Source of the DNA: a virus
Reading direction: 5' to 3' (one strand)
DNA: 55,201 nucleotides
Virus record (IMG/VR): IMGVR_UViG_3300005435_000023
Location: 1 to 55,201 of that record
In this document: piece after piece, positions 42,918-50,040 of the stretch
Numbering within the stretch: the first letter of the stretch is position 1
How the letters are laid out: each line of letters opens with the position of its first letter
Notes under the pieces: model-generated
Databases searched by the model: none
What the model was told of the DNA's origin: nothing
Seen by the model: only the letters and a program-made list of their open reading frames with translations
Translations under genes and position numbers: made by a program

Positions 42918-43576
42918 GCACCCGCGAGCGCCAGACCTTCTCCCGCGAGGCCGTCTTCACCTACGGACACGACGCGCACGCCCGCTGGCAGCGCTGGATG
43001 ACCCAGATGAGCCTGCTGGAGGGCTACTGGCGCTGCCTGGCGTGCGAGTCGCGCTTCTACGCGCGCGCCCCGAAATGGTGCGACTGCGGCAGCGCGCTGC
43101 TGGTCTACGACGAGCTGCCCCTGCAAGACCCCGACCTGATGATCGAGGGGCGCACCGACGGATACGTGCCCGAGCGCCACTGCCTGGTGGAGATCAAGAC
43201 GGTCGGCGAGGGCACCGTGCGCTACGCCGACCCCGCCCTGCTGGAGCGGCACACCTACGACACCCCCCGCGGCACGGTCCTGGACCTCAAGGGCCTGTGG
43301 GACGCGATCCACAAGCCGTTCGTCGCGCACCTGCGCCAGGGCCAGATCTACCTCTACCTCGCGCGCACCATGGGAATCCCGGTCGACCGCATGGTCTACC
43401 TCTACGACTCCAAGCTGTCGCAGGACGCGAAGGAATTCTCCGTCAAGTACGACAAGAGCTTGATCAAACCGATCCTGACCGGCGCCGCGCAGATCAAGCT
43501 GGCTCTGGACGGCGTCGGACCCGATCCGGCGTGCCGCTTCCCCGGCGCGTGCCGCGACTGCGAGGCCCTCACGTGA
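42674..43576 (+). CDS. Cas4/RecB-like PD-(D/E)XK nuclease with cysteine clusters
   Basis: Encodes 300 aa from ATG 42674 (GGAG 9 nt upstream; ATG 42668 also possible). Cys64 and Cys69 (ICRTGWCPRANLERLRG) and the C-terminal CRFPGACRDC (287, 293, 296) are the split cysteine set of Cas4/AddB-type iron-sulfur nucleases. Catalytic residues appear in MIEGRTDGYV and CLVEIKTVG. An extra zinc ribbon (CLACESRFY...WCDCG) is inserted. A DNA end-processing role next to recA and a resolvase is likely. Confidence 0.85.
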   Translation: MATPHRTNTAKAAPTGGARGLAELLANRKIPTVLLADIRAHVLDAARKPDPERNPHALHPSDICRTGWCPRANLERLRGSVSTRERQTFSREAVFTYGHDAHARWQRWMTQMSLLEGYWRCLACESRFYARAPKWCDCGSALLVYDELPLQDPDLMIEGRTDGYVPERHCLVEIKTVGEGTVRYADPALLERHTYDTPRGTVLDLKGLWDAIHKPFVAHLRQGQIYLYLARTMGIPVDRMVYLYDSKLSQDAKEFSVKYDKSLIKPILTGAAQIKLALDGVGPDPACRFPGACRDCEALT

Positions 43577-44046
43577 GGCCGGTCACCCGCAGAGCCGCGC
43601 GCGCGGTGGAGAACCGCGGCCTGCGCCTGCCGGTCGAGCCCGACGGCGACATGCCCGAGCTGCCGCAGGACATCACCGAGCTGTCCGACGACGAGCTGAT
43701 GCGCCTGCTGGTGGTCTACGGCGCCTGGACGGCGTTCGCCGCCGCGGTCGCCGCCGGATACGAGAGCGACGAGAAGGATCTGGAGACGGCGCTGAACCGG
43801 GAGAGGGCCGCCGCGTCCCTGCGCCGTCCGGAGTTGCGCACGGTCGCCGCCCAGAAGGCCGCCGCCCTCTCGGACGCGGCCGTGGAGCAGCTAGACGGCG
43901 AGCACCAGTTCGTGCGCGCCAGCCGCGGATTCGCCGCCGTGGCGCGCGACAACGCCGAACGCAGCGGCGCCGTCGTCTCCCGGGAGCTGACCCGGCGCAC
44001 CGCACGACACGACAGAGAAACCCGGACCGGAAGGTGGAACCCGTGA
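43573..44046 (+). CDS. Hypothetical helical protein
   Basis: Encodes 157 aa from GTG 43573. It has a basic N-terminus, then a long helical region (ELSDDELMRLLVVYGAWTAFAAAVAAGYESDEKDLETAL) and a charged C-terminus. The hydrophobic stretch VVYGAWTAFAAAVAAG is borderline for a membrane segment but interrupted by Tyr and Trp. Function unknown; coupled to the nuclease and the next gene by overlaps. Confidence 0.65.
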   Translation: MRPVTRRAARAVENRGLRLPVEPDGDMPELPQDITELSDDELMRLLVVYGAWTAFAAAVAAGYESDEKDLETALNRERAAASLRRPELRTVAAQKAAALSDAAVEQLDGEHQFVRASRGFAAVARDNAERSGAVVSRELTRRTARHDRETRTGRWNP

Positions 44047-44339
44047 TCGTGCCCGACGACACCGTGCGCATGCCCGAGAAGGATGATCCCCACGGGCTGA
44101 TGGTGTGCCGCGAGGTCTTTCCGTCCGAGTTCCTCGACGACCGCATAGACCGGTTCGGCGTGCCCGACGCCCTGCGCTACAGCCTGGGGCGCATGCTCAG
44201 CCATTCCTACGAGAGCGCGGGCCTGCTCGGGCGCCGTGTGGTGCGCTTCGAGGTGTATTTCGACACGGTCGAAAGCCGCTTCGGACCGGAGCTGTACATG
44301 CGCGTCCACAGCGTCTCCAAATTCCGGGACGTGCCGTGA
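44043..44339 (+). CDS. Hypothetical protein
   Basis: Encodes 98 aa. GTG 44043 is chosen because GGAAGG lies about 9 nt upstream and it overlaps the previous stop (GTGA); GTG 44034 is an alternative. It is a mixed alpha/beta protein with VVRFEVYFDTVESRFGPELYM near the C-terminus. No family recognised. It immediately precedes the RuvC-like gene. Confidence 0.62.
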   Translation: MIVPDDTVRMPEKDDPHGLMVCREVFPSEFLDDRIDRFGVPDALRYSLGRMLSHSYESAGLLGRRVVRFEVYFDTVESRFGPELYMRVHSVSKFRDVP

Positions 44340-44920
44340 GCGAGTGCTGGATCGGCATCGACCAGTCTTACAGCGGATTCGGCCTGAGCATCCTGCGGCC
44401 TCACGGGCACACCACCACGGTCACCGCGTTCCCCCCGGGCAGCTATGGCAGCGGCGTCGACCGGCTCAACGCGATCGGCCGCTGGCTGACCGAGCAGATC
44501 ACCCACACCCGCCACGGCTACTACGTCGCCCACGTGTGCATGGAGGGCTACGCCTACGGCGCCAGCCACGGGCGCGAGGAGGCCGGGGAGCTGGGCGCGG
44601 TGGTCAAGACCGTGCTGCGCATGACCCTGGACTCCCCCGTGTGCTACCCCACCCTCGTGCCTCCGCCCACGCTCAAGAAGTTCGTCTCCGGCACCGGGCG
44701 CGCGCCCAAGGACATCGTCATCGCCTCCGTCAAGGGCCTGTGGGGCATCGACTTCGCCAAGGAGATGACCAAGGCGCAGGCCGATAACGCCGCCGACGCC
44801 TACGTGCTCGCCCGTATCGCCAAGGCGATGTCCACCCGCGGCGACGAGCCGCGCGACGTGCGCATGCGCCAGACCCTCACGCCGCACACCGAGATGAAGC
44901 GCACCGCGCGGGCGGCGTAA
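44336..44920 (+). CDS. RuvC-like Holliday junction resolvase
   Basis: Encodes 194 aa from GTG 44336. RNase H-fold motifs are present: GIDQSYSGFGL with Asp9, CMEGYAYG with Glu70, and the C-terminal QADNAADAYVLA with Asp150 and Asp154. These match the acidic catalytic set of RuvC-type resolvases. It would cut four-way junctions arising from replication and RecA activity before packaging. It ends the replication/recombination run. Confidence 0.88.
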   Translation: MSECWIGIDQSYSGFGLSILRPHGHTTTVTAFPPGSYGSGVDRLNAIGRWLTEQITHTRHGYYVAHVCMEGYAYGASHGREEAGELGAVVKTVLRMTLDSPVCYPTLVPPPTLKKFVSGTGRAPKDIVIASVKGLWGIDFAKEMTKAQADNAADAYVLARIAKAMSTRGDEPRDVRMRQTLTPHTEMKRTARAA

Positions 44921-44940
44921 CACCGCCGCAGGGCCCGGCC

Positions 44941-44975
44941 GTACCTTCAGTACAAGGACTCGTATCTGAAGTACC
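44941..44975. promoter_or_regulatory. Inverted repeat before SpoVS-like gene
   Basis: GTACCTTCAG (44941-44950) and CTGAAGTACC (44966-44975) form an inverted repeat with one bulged base. TTCAGTACA inside it is a near match to the tail-gene motif TCAGTACC. It is an operator candidate 15 bp before the start at 44990. Confidence 0.4.
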
Positions 44976-44989
44976 GGATTTGGAGCACC

Positions 44990-45307
44990 ATGGCCGCGCC
45001 GCGCGTCTTCCGCGTCAAGAGCGGAACCCCCGCCGTCGAGCTGGGCAGCGCGGTCGCGCACGCCCTGGCCGACGGGCGCACCGTCGAGATGCGCGCCATC
45101 GGGCCGAGCGCCGTGAACCAGGCTGCGAAGTCCGTGCCCATCGCCCAGGGCTACCTCGCCCAGCGGGGCCTCACAGTGATCACCACGATCGCGTTCACCG
45201 ACGCGCAGGTCGCCGAGGGCAGCGTCAGCGCCCTGAGCTTCCGGGTGGAGGCCGTGGGCGGGGGCTGGGGCAGCGATCGCCGCCGCGAAGCCTCACTCAC
45301 GGCTTAG
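44990..45307 (+). CDS. SpoVS/Alba-like protein
   Basis: Encodes 105 aa. It matches the SpoVS pattern: VFRVKSGTPAVELGSAVAHAL, EMRAIGPSAVNQAAKSVPIA (the conserved aIGaxAVNQAxKaiaiA core), and ITTIAFTDAQV (ixxxpaFtd), with a short basic tail. SpoVS proteins are Alba-fold, DNA- or RNA-binding regulators of sporulation and cell division. On a phage of a sporulating actinobacterium this suggests influence on nucleoid or development. The function in phage is inferred. Confidence 0.82.
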   Translation: MAAPRVFRVKSGTPAVELGSAVAHALADGRTVEMRAIGPSAVNQAAKSVPIAQGYLAQRGLTVITTIAFTDAQVAEGSVSALSFRVEAVGGGWGSDRRREASLTA

Positions 45308-45320
45308 GCATCCACGTCTT

Positions 45321-45326
45321 TATACT
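45321..45326 (+). promoter_or_regulatory. Possible -10 box TATACT
   Basis: TATACT followed by GTGG lies in the 78-bp gap before a run of small genes. It is the best match to a canonical -10 in the window, but no -35 is recognisable 16-18 bp upstream. Confidence 0.35.
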
Positions 45327-45385
45327 GTGGGCAGGGCCGATCGTCACCCGCTCGCACTTAGGCCGCTCATGTCGGAGGCACGTCC

Positions 45386-45712
45386 ATGGCCAAGAGCCGC
45401 AACGAGATCTCGCCGATGGGGCCCTTGATCGGCACCTCGGACGCCACGTCCTCGCGCGCCGTCGGGGTCAAGGGCGGCACCCTCGTGCCCAAGAAGGGCT
45501 CGGGCAAGACCAAGGACCCCACCCGCCAGCCGGTCGGCCGCCGCTCCCAGACCAAGGAGACCTCCGGCGCCTGCAACGTGGTCACCGCCACCCGCGCCTA
45601 CCCCGCCCCCGCCGAGGGCCTGGGCCGCAACGTCTACATGCTGCCCTCCAGCCACGGCCAGAAGGACACCTGGCGCGCCGGGTTCGACGGCCTCGGTCCG
45701 GAGCCGAACTGA
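45386..45712 (+). CDS. Basic unstructured protein
   Basis: Encodes 108 aa behind GGAGG. It is Gly/Ser/Lys/Arg-rich and probably disordered in residues 1-65 (GGTLVPKKGSGKTKDPTRQP), with one Cys (GACNVVTATRAYP). No domain is recognised. It heads a tightly packed run of small proteins that may be virion components expressed late. This run lies between the SpoVS-like and lysis genes. Confidence 0.62.
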   Translation: MAKSRNEISPMGPLIGTSDATSSRAVGVKGGTLVPKKGSGKTKDPTRQPVGRRSQTKETSGACNVVTATRAYPAPAEGLGRNVYMLPSSHGQKDTWRAGFDGLGPEPN

Positions 45713-45885
45713 TGTCCGGCTACGACACCTCCGGCGCCGCGCCGATCAGCCCGCACCAGTTCTCCACCTCGCTCGCCGCACAGGGCCAGCCGGGCGTGCG
45801 CGCTCATCCGGCACCTGCCCCGGGCGCCTCGCCGATCAGCCCCATGCCGACCGCCGACCAGGCGGCCCGCAAGTCCTCGATGTAA
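45712..45885 (+). CDS. Short Pro/Ser/Ala-rich protein
   Basis: Encodes 57 aa from ATG 45712 (TGATG overlap). Two similar stretches (SGAAPISPHQFS near residue 7 and PGASPISPMPTA near 37) suggest an internal duplication. The low-complexity composition points to a disordered peptide, perhaps a linker or virion filler. No family recognised. Confidence 0.58.
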   Translation: MSGYDTSGAAPISPHQFSTSLAAQGQPGVRAHPAPAPGASPISPMPTADQAARKSSM

Positions 45886-45896
45886 GGGGGTGACCC

Positions 45897-46424
45897 ATGC
45901 CGAACTGGATGTACAACCCGCCGATGGGCGTGGGTCAGCAGGGCTCTGTCGTCCAGAACGCCAACGGCGGCGTGCCGCTGATCGGCGGGCGCTCCATCCA
46001 GGACGCCCGGCGCATGATGCAGACCGGCCGCGCCCCCCAGGCACAGTATCCAGACGGTTATATCGGTACCCTGATAGACCGGCGCCAGGACCGGGTGATG
46101 CTCAACGTGCAGGGTCGCCTGACCCAGCGCCAGTACCAGCGCGGCGTGCACAAGGGTGAGCGCATTGACCTCAACGACTATTTCTGGCGTCCCGAGCTGA
46201 ACCTGATGTCCGGCATCGAGGCCCAGCAGCGCGGCGGCGAGCGCTGGACCGCGCACGGCAACGAGGTCGAGCGCCTGGCGCACCTGGGCAAGGTCCCGGC
46301 CGCCAGCCCGGCCGAGATGTACCGGATGAAGCAGGTGAGCTACCCCGAGGACCCCAACGCCCTCGGCCAGACCAATCCCAGGCGGGTCGCGCAGCTCGCG
46401 CACCTGCGACCGGCGTGGAGCTAA
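45897..46424 (+). CDS. Hypothetical, possibly virion-associated protein
   Basis: Encodes 175 aa behind AGGGGGTG. It is rich in Gln, Arg, Asn, Pro and Gly with few hydrophobic segments (MPNWMYNPPMGVGQQGS, SIQDARRMMQTGRAPQAQ, KGERIDLNDYFWRPELN). It has no Cys and no membrane helix. The style resembles extended virion proteins. No homology recognised. Confidence 0.65.
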   Translation: MPNWMYNPPMGVGQQGSVVQNANGGVPLIGGRSIQDARRMMQTGRAPQAQYPDGYIGTLIDRRQDRVMLNVQGRLTQRQYQRGVHKGERIDLNDYFWRPELNLMSGIEAQQRGGERWTAHGNEVERLAHLGKVPAASPAEMYRMKQVSYPEDPNALGQTNPRRVAQLAHLRPAWS

Positions 46425-46427
46425 GTG

Positions 46428-46730
46428 ATGCAGAACTCGAATACGGTCTACGACACCACCAAGCCGTGGCAGAGCTTGCAGGAGAACCAGGTCAGCCGCG
46501 CACTGAGCGGCCAGGCCAGGCTCTCGACCGCGGCGATCGAGGCGATCCGCCCGCCGATCGCGAACATCGGCAAGCCCGCGCCGCCCCGCTTCGGATACGG
46601 CCCGTGCCAGCAGCCGACCATCGCGGACGTGCTCGCGGTGGACTCCAAGTTCCCGCTGCCGCGCGTGGACTACACCGGCTCGCAGGCCGGATACAGCGGC
46701 ACTAGCTACCCGACCCTGGGGGTGATGTGA
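46428..46730 (+). CDS. Hypothetical small protein
   Basis: Encodes 100 aa from ATG 46428 (GGAG 7 nt upstream; GTG 46425 immediately before is an alternative). It is polar with Pro- and Gly-rich parts (PPIANIGKPAPPRFGYGPCQQP) and a Tyr/Ser/Gly-rich C-terminus (DYTGSQAGYSGTSYPTLG). No domain recognised. The stop overlaps the next start. Confidence 0.6.
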   Translation: MQNSNTVYDTTKPWQSLQENQVSRALSGQARLSTAAIEAIRPPIANIGKPAPPRFGYGPCQQPTIADVLAVDSKFPLPRVDYTGSQAGYSGTSYPTLGVM

Positions 46731-46963
46731 TGGCTGTCAAGCCGCATCCGAAGGGGACGTTCGACGCGCGCCACACAGGCAACGGTGACAACGGTGCTTT
46801 CGCCATTCATACCCATAGGCCCCGGGCCAAGCAGGCGAGCACCGCCGCGGTCTCGCAGGCCTCCACGTTCAAGGTCGCCGCCGGGGAGCACGCGATCGCC
46901 ACCCGCATGCCCGCCGCACCCAAGGTCCCCGCGGCCCCCGGCTCTCCTGGAAAGGGGGCGTGA
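46730..46963 (+). CDS. Small basic His/Ala/Pro-rich protein
   Basis: Encodes 77 aa from ATG 46730. It is rich in Lys, His, Ala and Pro and likely disordered (KPHPKGTFDARHTGNGDNG; MPAAPKVPAAPGSPGKGA). It may be a nucleic-acid-associated or virion peptide. No family recognised. Confidence 0.58.
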   Translation: MAVKPHPKGTFDARHTGNGDNGAFAIHTHRPRAKQASTAAVSQASTFKVAAGEHAIATRMPAAPKVPAAPGSPGKGA

Positions 46964-46964
46964 G

Positions 46965-47210
46965 ATGGGACTGCCCCAGCTGCGCTCGATGAACCGCGAG
47001 CTCGACAGCGGATTGACCGACGGGACCTACAAGAAGGTCGTGCGCGACCGCGGCGGCCTCCAGGTTGACGCCATGACCCAGGAATCCCGTAGCGACCTGC
47101 ACGACCTATATTTCGGCATCCACGAGGCCGAGGTCAAGCAGGCCCCCACCCGCGGCCCGGTGCGCACCCAGGCGTACTGCGCCACCCCGCCCGCCGACCC
47201 CTGGGGCTGA
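46965..47210 (+). CDS. Hypothetical small protein
   Basis: Encodes 81 aa from ATG 46965, one base after the previous stop. It has a helical N-terminus (LRSMNRELDSGLTDGTYKKVVRD), then DLHDLYFGIHEAEVKQ. Last of the small-protein run, 2 bp before the membrane protein gene. Function unknown. Confidence 0.6.
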   Translation: MGLPQLRSMNRELDSGLTDGTYKKVVRDRGGLQVDAMTQESRSDLHDLYFGIHEAEVKQAPTRGPVRTQAYCATPPADPWG

Positions 47211-47212
47211 GC

Positions 47213-47389
47213 ATGTTCGGACTGATCGCAGCGATCCTGTTCGCCGTCGCGTTCATCATCAACGGCAGCGGCACGTCGACCAACGCCTGGTTCAGCCCGC
47301 TGAGCCTCGCGCTCGCTGGCCTCTTCTGCCTCGCGGTGCACCTGCTCGGCGTCGGCACCGGCTGGAGTATCCGGCGCCCGCCGCAATAA
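47213..47389 (+). CDS. Candidate holin (58-aa, two transmembrane helices)
   Basis: Encodes 58 aa: a hydrophobic helix at residues 2-18 (FGLIAAILFAVAFIING), a polar turn (SGTSTNAW), a second helix at 28-48 (PLSLALAGLFCLAVHLLGVG) and a short basic tail (SIRRPPQ). This is the class II holin layout, and the gene lies directly before the endolysin. It competes with the protein at 25915-26271 for the holin role; proximity favours this one. Confidence 0.65.
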   Translation: MFGLIAAILFAVAFIINGSGTSTNAWFSPLSLALAGLFCLAVHLLGVGTGWSIRRPPQ

Positions 47390-47396
47390 GCACCTA

Positions 47397-47458
47397 ACAG
47401 ACCCCCGGGAAATCGTTCGAGCATGGATGAAAAGACTCGAACAAGCCCGGGGGTTTGT
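47397..47458 (+). promoter_or_regulatory. Long hairpin covering the endolysin ribosome binding site
   Basis: The outer arms ACAGACCCCCGGG (47397-47409) and CCCGGGGGTTTGT (47446-47458) pair 12 of 13 with one G.U. Inner arms GTTCGAG (47415-47421) and CTCGAAC (47436-47442) extend the stem. The right outer arm holds the GGGGG that precedes ATG 47460, so folding would hide the endolysin start. It could also act as a terminator-like element after the holin gene. Confidence 0.6.
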
Positions 47459-47459
47459 C

Positions 47460-48569
47460 ATGACACTGCGCGGACCGGACATCGCCAGCTACCAGCAGGG
47501 ACTCGTACTGCCCCTGCCGGACGGCGACTTCTACCTGGTCAAGGCGACGCAGGGCGCGTCTTACGTAGATCCGTTCTACCCGGCGTGGATGGCGCAGGTC
47601 ACCAAGGCGGGCAGGCCGGGCATCTGGTACCACTTCGCCACGGTCGCCGACTCCGCCGCAGCCCAGGCCCAGAACATGGCCAACCACGTCGGGGACAAGA
47701 GCCTGCCGGGCATGCTGGACGTGGAGGTCGTGGCAGGCAAGGCCCCCAGCCTCGCACTGGTCTGCAACATCATCGACGAGGCCCACGCCCGCGGCCTGCG
47801 CATCAAGCTGCTCTACCTGCCCAAATGGTACTGGCAGCAGTACTGGGGCTCGGTCGACCTGAAGCCCCTGCGCGATCGCGGGATGTTCCTGATCTCCTCC
47901 AACTACCCCGGCGCCGCGGGCACGGGCCTGTCCCAGTACGAGGCGGACGGCGGAGACGGCGGCGTGGGCTGGAATCCCTACGGCGGCATGACACCGGCGC
48001 TGTGGCAGTACACCGACGCCGCCAATGAGCAGGGCCAGAAGGTCGACTTCAACGCCTACCGCGGCACCGCGGCCGAGTTCGCGGCCATGCTCGGCGAGCC
48101 GGTCACCGACGCCGTGCCCAACACCACCGGCGTGCACCGCACCCTGAGCATCGGCATGGGCGGCGACGACGTGCGCGCCGCACAGAGTCTGCTCTCGGCC
48201 CTGGGCTATGACAGCCAGGGCATCGACGGGCAGTTCGGCTTCCGCACCCTGGCCGCCGTGCAGCACGCGCAGGGCGCCTGGGACCTGGCCGTGGACGGCG
48301 TCGTCGGCCCGATCACCTGGGGCTGCCTCGGCGCCCACCGTGTCGATCTGCACTACCCCGGCCTCATCCTGGCCAGCGGGAGCCAGGGCGCCCACGTGCA
48401 GCGCGCCCAGGCCATGCTCTGGCTGCTCGGCTTCGACCCCGCCGGGATCGACGGCGTCTACGGCCCGCACACCGCCGCCGCGACCAAGCGCTTCCAGGGC
48501 GCGCGCAAGATCGCGCAGGACGGTGTGATCGGCCCGGTGACCTGGGGTCAGCTGACCGCCGCCGCATAG
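47460..48569 (+). CDS. Endolysin: GH25 muramidase with two peptidoglycan-binding domains
   Basis: Encodes 369 aa from ATG 47460, where the GH25 fold naturally begins (MTLRGPDIASYQ); an upstream ATG at 47427 lies inside the hairpin. Residues 5-205 are GH25 with Asp7, the DVE acidic pair (Asp87, Glu89) and PALWQYTDA near residue 180. Two peptidoglycan-binding-1 repeats follow (about 225-290 and 300-365), each with GIDGxxGxxTxxAV-like and VxGPxTWG motifs. It cleaves the glycan backbone at lysis. No signal peptide, so a holin is required. Confidence 0.95.
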   Translation: MTLRGPDIASYQQGLVLPLPDGDFYLVKATQGASYVDPFYPAWMAQVTKAGRPGIWYHFATVADSAAAQAQNMANHVGDKSLPGMLDVEVVAGKAPSLALVCNIIDEAHARGLRIKLLYLPKWYWQQYWGSVDLKPLRDRGMFLISSNYPGAAGTGLSQYEADGGDGGVGWNPYGGMTPALWQYTDAANEQGQKVDFNAYRGTAAEFAAMLGEPVTDAVPNTTGVHRTLSIGMGGDDVRAAQSLLSALGYDSQGIDGQFGFRTLAAVQHAQGAWDLAVDGVVGPITWGCLGAHRVDLHYPGLILASGSQGAHVQRAQAMLWLLGFDPAGIDGVYGPHTAAATKRFQGARKIAQDGVIGPVTWGQLTAAA

Positions 48570-48581
48570 CCGTACCGCTGC

Positions 48582-48587
48582 TAGAGT
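48582..48587 (+). promoter_or_regulatory. Possible -10 box TAGAGT
   Basis: TAGAGT followed by GGATC occurs 13 bp after the endolysin stop, 66 bp before the next gene. It fits actinobacterial -10 elements (TAGRNT). No -35 is visible. Confidence 0.35.
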
Positions 48588-48607
48588 GGATCTCGAATCG
48601 CCCCGTC

Positions 48608-48646
48608 TCCGAGGGAATGTCGCCGCTCTCTTTCGCGACCCTCGGA
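48608..48646 (+). promoter_or_regulatory. Hairpin in the leader of the next gene
   Basis: TCCGAGGG (48608-48615) and CCCTCGGA (48639-48646) form a perfect 8-bp stem just before the ATG at 48653. There is no ribosome binding site in the open part, so the right arm or the adjacent TCGGATG may govern translation. There is no T-tract. Confidence 0.45.
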
Positions 48647-48652
48647 TGACAC

Positions 48653-49153
48653 ATGGCTGAGAACATCAGGCTGCTGCGGTGCGACGACTGTCTCACGGTC
48701 GAGCCTCTGCCCGACTATGAAGGGCCGCCTGAGCAGGACGAAGTCCTCGCGCACCTGATAGAAACCCGGCACACCGAGCGCAGCGGCCTGACGCACAAGG
48801 GCCTGACCTACCTGGTCGAGAAGCGGTTCTGGGACTCCCCCTGCGCCCGTGAGGCGATCGTCGCGCGCATCCGCGAGGCCAGCGGACACACGGGCCTGGA
48901 CCCGGAGTTCTACACCACGCGGGACACCTTCACCGAGGACGCCCTCGCCTGCTGGGCCGCGCACCACCGCAACCCGGCGTGCAACGAATACAAATCTGAT
49001 CGCAAGAAGCTGACGCCCGCCACGCAGCAGGAGCGCAAAGAGCTGGGCATGGGCAAATTCCGCAGCTCGCTGAGCAGATATCTCTGCGAATTCTGCCCCG
49101 TTCATTCACTCGTTGTCGAAGCAGCCCGCCGCAAGGCAGGGCTCTACAACTAG
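48653..49153 (+). CDS. Hypothetical cysteine-containing protein
   Basis: Encodes 166 aa. Cys10 and Cys13 (RCDDC) at the N-terminus and Cys145 and Cys148 (LCEFC) at the C-terminus could form one zinc site joining both ends. A middle helical region has TYLVEKRFWDSPCAREAI and ALACWAAHHRNPACNEY. No family assigned. It opens the 48.6-51.9 kb operon. Confidence 0.65.
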   Translation: MAENIRLLRCDDCLTVEPLPDYEGPPEQDEVLAHLIETRHTERSGLTHKGLTYLVEKRFWDSPCAREAIVARIREASGHTGLDPEFYTTRDTFTEDALACWAAHHRNPACNEYKSDRKKLTPATQQERKELGMGKFRSSLSRYLCEFCPVHSLVVEAARRKAGLYN

Positions 49154-49163
49154 GAGCATCCCC

Positions 49164-49556
49164 ATGCCCAACACCCAGGGCGCCGTCCCCCTCGGCGGCG
49201 GATCCAACGGCAGCCCCCGCTTCGAGCGCCTGAGCGAGCGCGACCGGCGCGACCTGGAGGCGCTGGCCGAGTCCACCGGCACCCCCGCCGGGCAGAGCGT
49301 GCCCACCGCGTTCCTCGTCGTCGTCACCGAGCCCGGCGTCGCCGTCGCCATCCAGGACCTCGCCGCGCTGGCCAAGTACTCCCCGCAGCACCCGGCCAGC
49401 ATCCAGGAAATGCTCATGGCCTGCGGGTATGTGCGCGAGCGCATCCACGACTCCATGCTCATCCAGGGCATCGTGGCCACCTCCATGCAGACCGCCGCCG
49501 CCATGCAGCGCCAGGCCGCCGACGCGCAGCTGGCCACCGAGCTCGGCCTGAACTAG
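49164..49556 (+). CDS. Hypothetical protein
   Basis: Encodes 130 aa behind AGGAG. A disordered N-terminus is followed by a helical segment (LSERDRRDLEALAEST), a strand (TAFLVVVTEPGVAVAI) and a C-terminal Gln/Ala-rich helix (MQTAAAMQRQAADAQLATEL). No recognised domain. It lies in the same transcription direction as neighbours with a 4-bp gap to the next gene. Confidence 0.62.
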   Translation: MPNTQGAVPLGGGSNGSPRFERLSERDRRDLEALAESTGTPAGQSVPTAFLVVVTEPGVAVAIQDLAALAKYSPQHPASIQEMLMACGYVRERIHDSMLIQGIVATSMQTAAAMQRQAADAQLATELGLN

Positions 49557-49560
49557 ACGC

Positions 49561-50040
49561 ATGAATATCGCGATGGTCGTCGAGGGCGTCATGAAGGCGC
49601 CCTCGTCGGAGGCCCCCATCCCCGCCGGAACCGGCCTCTATAAGGCCTTGGTCGAGGTGGAACACCGCCTGCACCTGCTGAGCGAACAGCGCGACAAGCT
49701 GCTGGAGGACTGGCTCAAATACAACGCGCTGCCCGGGTACATCACGCTGACCCAGATCCACGGCCTGGACCAGCGCGACGGCACACTGCGGCGCACCCTC
49801 GGCGCCCTGCGCACCACCGGCGTCCTGGACCTCGTCATCGACGCCGACACCCGCCGCTGCGCGCACGCGTTCGCCGACGGATTCACCGTGCTGCCGTTCC
49901 TGTCGCCGTCCTTCGCCCGCCCGCACTGGCGCCCGGACTTCAACGCCACCCCGAGCGCCTGGGACCTGCTGGAGGCTGAGGTGGACCGCCAGCGCGACCT
50001 GTCCGCCATGGCGCGCGCCGCCAAAGCCACGGAGGAATAG
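49561..50040 (+). CDS. Hypothetical helical protein
   Basis: Encodes 159 aa. The N-terminal third is a coiled helix (LVEVEHRLHLLSEQRDKLLEDWLKY). A region resembling a small winged helix follows (TLRRTLGALRTTGVLDLVID). The next gene starts right after its stop. Function unknown. Confidence 0.62.
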   Translation: MNIAMVVEGVMKAPSSEAPIPAGTGLYKALVEVEHRLHLLSEQRDKLLEDWLKYNALPGYITLTQIHGLDQRDGTLRRTLGALRTTGVLDLVIDADTRRCAHAFADGFTVLPFLSPSFARPHWRPDFNATPSAWDLLEAEVDRQRDLSAMARAAKATEE

